Assembly: GCF_018446385.1 (NCBI RefSeq)
Contig: NC_056004.1
Span: forward strand, 28,340,492 to 28,404,491
Origin: Zingiber officinale
Taxonomy: Eukaryota > Streptophyta > Magnoliopsida > Zingiberales > Zingiberaceae
Direction: 5' to 3'
Length of the DNA: 64,000 bases
The notes under the pieces were generated by a model. The model saw only the letters and a list, made by a program, of their open reading frames with translations, did no database searches and was not told where the DNA came from. Shown piece after piece: positions 57,432-64,000 of this stretch. The position numbers and the translations under genes were made by a program. Numbering within the stretch: position 1 is the first letter of the stretch; each line of letters starts with the position of its first letter.

Positions 57432-57697
57432 TTAAAAATCTAGCACGATAGAAAAACAAAAAAAACTTGTTCCAAGACTTGGTCTTGGGTTAGTAGCGGG
57501 TGAATAAGTAAATATAATAAAAACTCAAGTGGTGTTTGCACCGACTTCGAGAAATGAAAGAACTCGATCGATAAAACATATCGAAAGGCGGCAATTTTAC
57601 CTATTCCGATTGACTTTGAAAATTTTAAAAATTATCATGAAAAAATTGTTTGAATGGTGGTTTCACCGATTCGAAGAGACCCCACTCTAATACCAAT

Positions 57698-58833
57698 TGT
57701 AGGATCAAAAAGCGCTAGAGAAGGGGGGGGGTGAATAACGCTCGTGGCTTTCACTTATGTTTCTAGTAAATCACACAGTGAAAAAGATAAACAATGCAAA
57801 CACCCAGAATTTACTTGGTTCAGAGCCTGTGGTGACTCCTACTCCATGGCCCACACGTAAGAGTGATTTCGATGGAAATCACTATAACTTTGGAAATATT
57901 ACAAAAGAATACAATAATTAAAGCACTACTAAATATTATACCGACAGCAAGGAAATCTGAAATGGAAAGCTTCTGGTTGTCGGAGTAGAGTTAGGGCTTC
58001 ACCGAATCGATTTATTAGCGGCACACAGAAGAAGGATTGCATGTTCTTGTTGTATATTGGTTGCTGCTTAAATCGGGCTTAAATAGCCCGTGGAGGGCGC
58101 CTCCAACCTCCATAGGAGGTGCCTCCAAACAAGGGTTATCTCCTCCGCGTCGGTGCTGATAAGATCCGCTTCCTGCACTGCTTATCCACCCGAGGGCACC
58201 TTCAAGCTCCTTGGGAGGCACCTTCCATCCAATATACAACGCGCCTTCAGCCTTGCTTCCTGCGCAGCCACAGCCAAGGCGCCCGAGTCGCCTCTAATAG
58301 CTAGGAGGCGCCTCGGACACTGTTCATCCCAGAGTTCTCTTGTGTAACTTCATTCCTGCAAAGTATATTAGTCTACAAACAAAGAATAATCTGCAAAACT
58401 AAGTTAGCACAATAATATAAGATAAATATAAGTACTCGATAGTTATCGAACTATCCGGTTCTGACTTCGGATTTCCACTGGAAACCCTAGGTCGAACCGA
58501 CGCCAATTGTTCCCTCTTCGGGGAACACATCCTCACCTACTCCTCTCAAGAGAGTTTAATTGTTGCCAGATCGGTCCTCCAGACCGACTGAACTTTCTGC
58601 CTAGGGTTACCACCCCCTAGGACCTAGGGTTACCACCCCTAGGATTTTCCTCAGCCTAGGGTTACCACCCCCTAGGACTTAGGGTTACCACCTCATAAGG
58701 TTTTTCACCTGCATAACCGCAGCTAAGACTTTCCACCACCTAGGGTTACTACCCCCTAGAATCTAGGGTAATCACCCCCTAGGATTTTTCACCTGTCTAA
58801 AATCTACTAGGACTTTTGCCTAAGACAACTTAG
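57698..58833 (-). repeat. 5' LTR of element E, truncated by element F
   Basis: The LTR starts TGTAGGATC on the plus strand (57698) beside a degenerate PBS (minus strand TTGGTATTAGAG) and runs to 58833, short of the first ~160 bp found in D. It has a GGCGCC/GGAGG dyad array (58092-58320) directly upstream of a minus-strand TATTTAAG (58078-58085) between CGGGCT and AGCCCG arms, and a repeat of ccctagg-gttaccacc phrases (58595-58800). Confidence 0.8.
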
Positions 58834-61433
58834 TGTTGGTTGCTACTCAGAATATCGTACCGGTTCCCATGTACAAAAATTTTATACAAGTCCTGAACCA
58901 TTCCTAACAACCTATTGTGTTCTTTAGAAATTAAATTTGGAATCGCAAACAGAACTTAACATTATTGATTCCAAATTCAACTTATCTGTTCTTAGTGGTT
59001 AAGACTTGGATCACAAACGATGCTTAACATTATTGATCCAAATCCACCCATGTTACAAATTCAATTAAATATTAATTTTAGAGACCGGCTTTCAGGTTAA
59101 ACATGGTGAGGCACTAGGCCTTCTTGGGTATGAGAGCATCCACCACTTCCTAGACAAAGCCTTTCAATGAAATTTAATATTTAATTTCATTATAGAAACC
59201 CTAGGTTTAACCAAAAGGAACAATCAAATCATAAGTTCGAAAAACAAAAGGAACACAAAATCGAAAACATAAATTCGATAACCTAGATTCATTAGCCTCT
59301 TGTGTTTGGTATTTCAAGACCTAAATAAAAGGATGAACTAGTTATGATGCGGAAACTAATAACTAGTTATACCTTTTATAGCTTATAGACCTCGTGATCT
59401 TCTATTGTATTCCTCTTTTTATCTCGGACGTCGTGTGGGCGACAATCTACCGAGACGAGAATCCACCCAAGCCTCCTTCTTCTCCTTGCAAGTTTCGACC
59501 ACCAAGAATCTCCTAGAGATGAAGGTCTTTGGCCACCAACCAAGCTCCAAGGGATGCAAAGAAACAAAGCCTCCTTTCTCTACTTCTTCTCCAAGAAAAA
59601 ACCGGCCACCAAGGGTCTCCTAGAGAGTTGATGCCACCGGCCAAGGAAGAAGAAAAGGGGAAGAGGAAAAAGAGAGGGAGGGTCGGCCACCACAAGGAAG
59701 AGAAGAGAGAAATACTAGATGTATATTCTTGTGAGGTGAGGCACCTCTACCCTCTCTTTTATATTCCTTGGTCTTGGCAAATAAGGAAAGTTTTAATAAA
59801 AACTTCCTTATTTTCCTTGCCATTGAAAAGGAAAATTTAATTAATTAAGAAAAATTCCTTTTCTCTATCAATGTGGTCGACCACCTCAATTCCTCCAAAC
59901 AAAGAAAGTTTTAAACACAAAATTAAAACTTCCTAATTTATTTCCGGAAATTTTTAAAATAAAAATTTCTCTTTAAAAATTCCCTTCATGGTTAGTTATA
60001 AAAGGAAACTTTTATAAATTAAAATCTCTCTATTAAAACATGTGAATGATTACAATAAGGAAAGTTTTTTCAAAATTAAAATCTTCCTTTCAATCTATAA
60101 ATAAGGAAAGATATCAAATCTTTTCTCTTAATCTTTTGTAAAACTATAAAATAAAATATTTAAATTTTAAAATTCTCTTTTAAAACCATGAGGATGGTTA
60201 CAAAAAGGAAAGTTTTATCAAAAATTAAAATCTTCCTTTTAATTACAAATAAGGAAAGATATCAAACCTTTCTCTTAATCTTTTGTAGAAAGCTATAAAA
60301 GGAAAGATTTAAATTTTTAACTCTCTTTTAAATCATGGCTTCCACATGAGGAAAGATTTTAAAAATTAAAATCCTCTTAATTTTATTATGTCCGACCACC
60401 AACTTGGGCTCCAAGTTAGGGCTTGATCTTGGCCGGCCCCTAGCTTGGGCTCCAAGCTTGGCTTGGTCGGCCACCTTAAGATGGGTAAGAAGGTGGGTAT
60501 GAGTGGGTATAACACTTTAGAAATAAGAGGATATGACAGGGACCGAGAGGAGGAATTGGTTTTGGTCTCTCGATGAACTTGAACTTCCCGTGTTCGCCTC
60601 GAACACCCAACTCGAGTTCATCAATAATAACTCATACCACTAAAGAGTTATTATTGAACTACCGCATCAATCCCATTTTAGTATATGAGCTCCTTCTTAT
60701 CATGAGTGTGTTAATCTCCCTGTGTTTAAGATATAGAATGTCCACTAATTAAATGAGTTACTGACAATTCACTTAATTAATATCTAGCTCCAAGAGTAGT
60801 ACCACTCAACTTCATCGTCATGTCGGACTAAGTCCACCTGCAGGGTTTACATGACAATTCTTATGAGCTCCTCTTGGGGGCATCATCAACCTAGATTACT
60901 AGGTCACATTTTCATTCTATAATCAACAACACACCATATAAATAATATCATTTCCTAACTTATCGGGCCTATTGATTTATCAAACTAAATCACACCCTTT
61001 GATAAATTAAAGAAATAAATATTGAGTATATGTGCTTGTTATTATATCATGATTAAGAGCACACACTTCCATTATAACAAAGGTCTTGTTCTTTTATGCA
61101 GTTAGTATAAAAAGAACTTACCTTAAATGGTCCTGCTCAATACACTCACAGTGTACTAGTGTAATTTTATAGTCAAGATAAATGAATACCAAATTACACT
61201 ACGACTATTCTAATGGTTTGTTCCTATCCATCTTAGTCGTGAGCTACTGTTTATAATTTATAGGGAATTGATAACATGATCTTCTGTGTGTGACACCACA
61301 CACCTTGTTATTTACAATATAAATTAATTGAACAACTACACTTAGCATATAAATGTAGACATTTGACCATTGTGATTCTTTATTTCAAAATAAATGTTTA
61401 CAAAAAGCTAGACTTTTAGTATACACTCTAATA
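58834..61433 (-). repeat. 3' LTR of copia F, about 2.6 kb
   Basis: The plus strand starts TGTTGGTTGC; the coding-strand start reads TATTAGAG where TGTTAG is usual, a G-to-A change at the terminal dinucleotide. A minus-strand TATA box (TATAAAAG, 59757-59764) lies next to an array of AAGGAAAGTTTT...AAAATCTTCCTT dyads (59785-60390). Open frames at 59376-59840 on both strands are GC-richer but match nothing I know. Confidence 0.78.
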
Positions 61434-61444
61434 ATCTCCCACTT

Positions 61445-63232
61445 ATACTAAAAGACTATGCTATCATAAATGCTGCCATACATCTGATTCCCATTCCTTC
61501 ATCATGCCCATCAAAAGCTCTTGCCTTAAGGGTCTTAGTGAAAGGATCTTCCGGTTATCATCTTATGCAATCTAGGCGACAACAACTTCTCCTCGTTATA
61601 CGATGTCTCGTATTGGGTGGTACTTGCGCTCTATGTGTTTACTTGCCTTATGGGCTCGTGGTTCCTTCGAGTTTGCTACTACACCACTTATTATTACAAT
61701 ACACTATAATAATTTTGGGCAAACCAGAAATCACATCTAAGTCCATCATGAAGTCTCTGGGCCATTCAGCTTCTATGGCTGCCTCAAAGACTGCCACATA
61801 CTCAGCTTCTATGGTGGAGTTCGATAGTCATCTATGCTTAACACTCCTCCATTGTTATGGCTTTACCTCCTAAAGTAAACACAAAACCGCGAGATTGACT
61901 TACTATTTGTCCCTTATCTGATTGGAAGTTAGAATCTGTGTAACCCACAGGGAGCAGATCATCTACTTGGTATACCAGCATATAATCTCTAGTCCTTCTC
62001 AGATACTTTAATATATGCTTTACGGCAGTCCAATGTCCTTGTCCTAGATTACTTTGATATCTGCTAACCATGCCCACAGCAAAACAGATATCCAGTCTCG
62101 TACACATCATAGCATACATTAGGCTTCCTACATTTGGAGCATAAGGAACTGCCATCATCTCTTCTATCTCTTTTGATGTCTTCGGAGACATCTCCTTAGA
62201 TAAAGATACTCCATGCCTAAAGGGTAGAAAACCTTTCTTGGAGTCTTGCATGCTAAAACGAACAAGGATTGTATCAATATATGAAGCATGGGACAAGTAC
62301 AACATCCTTTTCTTGCGATCCCTTATTACTTTGATCCCAAGAATATGTGTGCATTCTCCTAAGTCCTTCATATCGAATTTCTTGGACAACCATACCCTTA
62401 CTTCCGACAACACTTTGATATTGTTTCCAACTAATAAAATGTCATCTACGTATAGTACAAGAAATACCACCACGTTTCCATCACATTTCTTGTATACACA
62501 AGACTCATCCGGACACTGAATAAATCCATATGACTGGATTACTTCATTAAATTGGATGTTCCAAGATCTTGAAGCTTGCTTCAGTCCATAAATAGACCGA
62601 TTTAGCTTACACACTAGATGCTCTTTGCCTTTTTCAATGAACCCCTCTGGTTGCTTCATATGGATGTTTTCTTCAAGACTTTCATTAAGGAAAGCTGTCT
62701 TGACACCCATTTGCCAAACCTCATAATCCATATGAGCGGCAATGGATAGGAGTATCTGGATAGACTTAAGCATGGCCACCGGTGAAAAAGTTTCCTCATA
62801 ATCGATTCCCTCTTTCTGAGTGTACCATTTCGCAACAAGCCTTGCTTTGAAGGTTTCCACCTTCCCGTCCGTCCCTCTTTTCCTTTTGTAGATCCACTTA
62901 CATCCAACGGCTTTTACACCATTTGATGGTTCTACGAGCTCCCAGACCTTATTAGAATACATAGATTCTATTTCTGAATTCATTGCTCTTTGCCAAGATG
63001 CTGCATCTTTATCTTGGAGTGCTTCGTAATATGTTCGGGGATCAGGTTCATGTTTACCTGGGATCAAGTCCGACGACTCTCCCAAAAATATGAATCTTTC
63101 AGGTTGCCTAACAACCCTCCCACTACGACGAGACACTGTCTATTGTTGTGTATCATTTGTGATACATGTTGCAATTTCTTGTGATATTTCATCTTGCACT
63201 GTTGGTACTAAAGAAGGCATGTCCTCTCTCAT
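61445..63232 (-). pseudogene. Copia F reverse transcriptase and RNase H
   Basis: A long open part (63136-61838, 432 codons) shows AVGCKWIYKRKRGTDGKVE, FSPVAMLKSIQILLSIAA, QMGVKTAFLN, the catalytic YVDDILLVGN block (about residues 226-235), MKDLGECTHILGIKV and RNase H entry VGYTDSNFQSDKG. The usual QMDVKTAFLNG has Gly for the catalytic Asp (QMGVKTAFLN), which would abolish RT activity. A TAG lies just upstream (about 63137-63139). RNase H continues frameshifted (NSTIEAEYVAVFEAA, about 61770-61830). Confidence 0.86.
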
Positions 63233-64000
63233 TTACAGAACAATTTCACTCATGGGCTTTTGGTTCATTACATAATCTTCCTCTAAAAATCGAGCATTGG
63301 TGCTAACAATGATCTTCTGATTTTTAGGATTATAAAACAAACCACCTTTCGTTCCCATAGGATATCCTTCAAACAGAAAAACATCTGTACGTGATTCCAA
63401 CTTGTCAATATCTCCCTTTAGCACATGTGCTAGACTACTCCATATCCGAATATGACTCAGACTAGGCTTACGCTCATTCCACAATTCCATGGGAGTAGAG
63501 GGTACTGATTTAGAAGGTACCATATTTAGAATGTACACTACTATTTCCAGAGCATATCCCCAAAACAAATCTGGTAATTCTGAATAACTCATCATCGATC
63601 TAACCATTTCCATAAGAGTCATATTCCTTCGTTCTGCTACACCATTCTGTTGGGGTGTACCAGGTGCAGACGGTTGGGATTGAATCCCGACTTCTAATAA
63701 GTGACTCCTAAATTTTCCTAAGAGGTACTTGTCACTACGATCACACCGTAACATCTTGATACTTTTACCATGGCATTTCTCCACATCAGCCTTGTATTCT
63801 TTGAACTTATCAAAGCACTCAGACTTGTGGCACATTAAGTAAATGTACCCATTTCTCGAATAGTCATCTATAAAATTGATAAAATATTCGAAACTACCTC
63901 TTGCCTGAATAGTTATAGGACCACACAAATCAGAATGAACCAGTTCCAACACATCTTTAGCTCTATACCCCTTGGCCTTAAAAGGTCTCTTGGTGATTTT
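63233..64000 (-). pseudogene. Copia F integrase
   Basis: The frame is open from the window edge ([13 protein letters not shown]) through [14 protein letters not shown] (first Asp), [23 protein letters not shown] (second Asp; the usual DRGGEY is altered) and [16 protein letters not shown] (catalytic Glu), then [15 protein letters not shown] and GYPMGTKGG. It ends with TAA at 63233-63235, ahead of RT, so gag-pol translation would stop here. The start is outside the window. Confidence 0.87.

Larger units (their letters stand above)
54420..58833 (-). mobile_element. SIRE-like copia element E, 5' half, inverted relative to D
   Basis: Minus strand: LTR 57698-58833 (cut by element F), degenerate PBS, gag 57431-55975, AT-rich linker, then protease and pre-integrase. 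It ends near 54420 where D begins. No integrase core, RT or 3' LTR. Confidence 0.8.
58834..64000 (-). mobile_element. Ty1/copia element F, continuing past the window
   Basis: Minus strand: integrase to RNase H (64000 to about 61445), polypurine tract (aagtgggagat, 61434-61444), 3' LTR (58834-61433). The left neighbour ACTTAG (58828-58833) would hold the target duplication; the partner is outside. It is inserted in the LTR of element E. The lineage is Angela/Tork-like by sequence feel only. Confidence 0.85.

Noticed and set aside
61538..61873. 111-residue plus-strand frame opposite the copia F RNase H end
   Set aside because: Shadow of the minus-strand pol sequence.

Overview
This window is nuclear DNA from a flowering plant. 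It holds two spliced plant genes (an F-box/Sel1/MYND protein and a TPD1-like secreted cysteine-rich peptide), and nearly everything else is LTR retrotransposon sequence. The mix of Tat-like and Tekay chromovirus Ty3/gypsy, SIRE-like and other Ty1/copia elements, with GC-rich first exons, suits a monocot with a large genome. Zingiberales is a guess from memory of similar gag proteins, not a demonstration.

Layout. 1-14690: a Tat-like Ty3/gypsy element on the plus strand (internal 3' end, complete LTR 312-2063, short internal remnant, second LTR from 3042). The second LTR is split at 3593/13478 by a very young Tekay chromovirus on the minus strand (3594-13477, target duplication GTGTA). 14691-17086: truncated SIRE-like copia, minus strand, with an open gag and one LTR. 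17087-19250: part of another LTR made of a ~109 bp tandem repeat with a hAT-like MITE inside. 19794-20999: F-box/MYND gene, three exons. 21000-23641: LTR relic and AT-rich intergenic DNA. 23642-30464: SIRE-like gag-only element A, minus strand, target duplication CTTAA. 30686-34485: shorter gag-only element, minus strand, target duplication ATATG. 34950-35640: AT-rich tandem repeat. 36496-37653: TPD1-like gene, three exons. 37720-39530: decayed copia RT/RNase H relic with LTR remnants, beginning about 70 bp after the TPD1-like stop codon. 40125-40408: Tourist-like MITE. 41248-48394: SIRE-like gag-only element C, plus strand, inserted at the LTR/PBS junction of an older copia (G) that continues at 48395-50749. 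50750-54420 and 54420-58833: two related SIRE-like elements (D plus, E minus) tail to tail, forming a long imperfect inverted repeat. 58834-64000: a copia element (F), minus strand, with one long LTR and a nearly complete integrase-RT-RNase H region, continuing past the window.

The two genes have no evident functional link to each other or to the transposons. The pattern that stands out across the window is in the LTRs. At least six distinct LTR types carry an array of short dyad-symmetric motifs, different in sequence in each, placed directly upstream of the presumed TATA box. In several of them the TATA box itself lies in the loop of a perfect inverted repeat. Almost every element here is defective (gag-only, RT-deleted or truncated), yet target duplications, and for the Tekay copy near-identical LTRs, show recent movement. 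That implies trans-mobilisation by autonomous relatives elsewhere.
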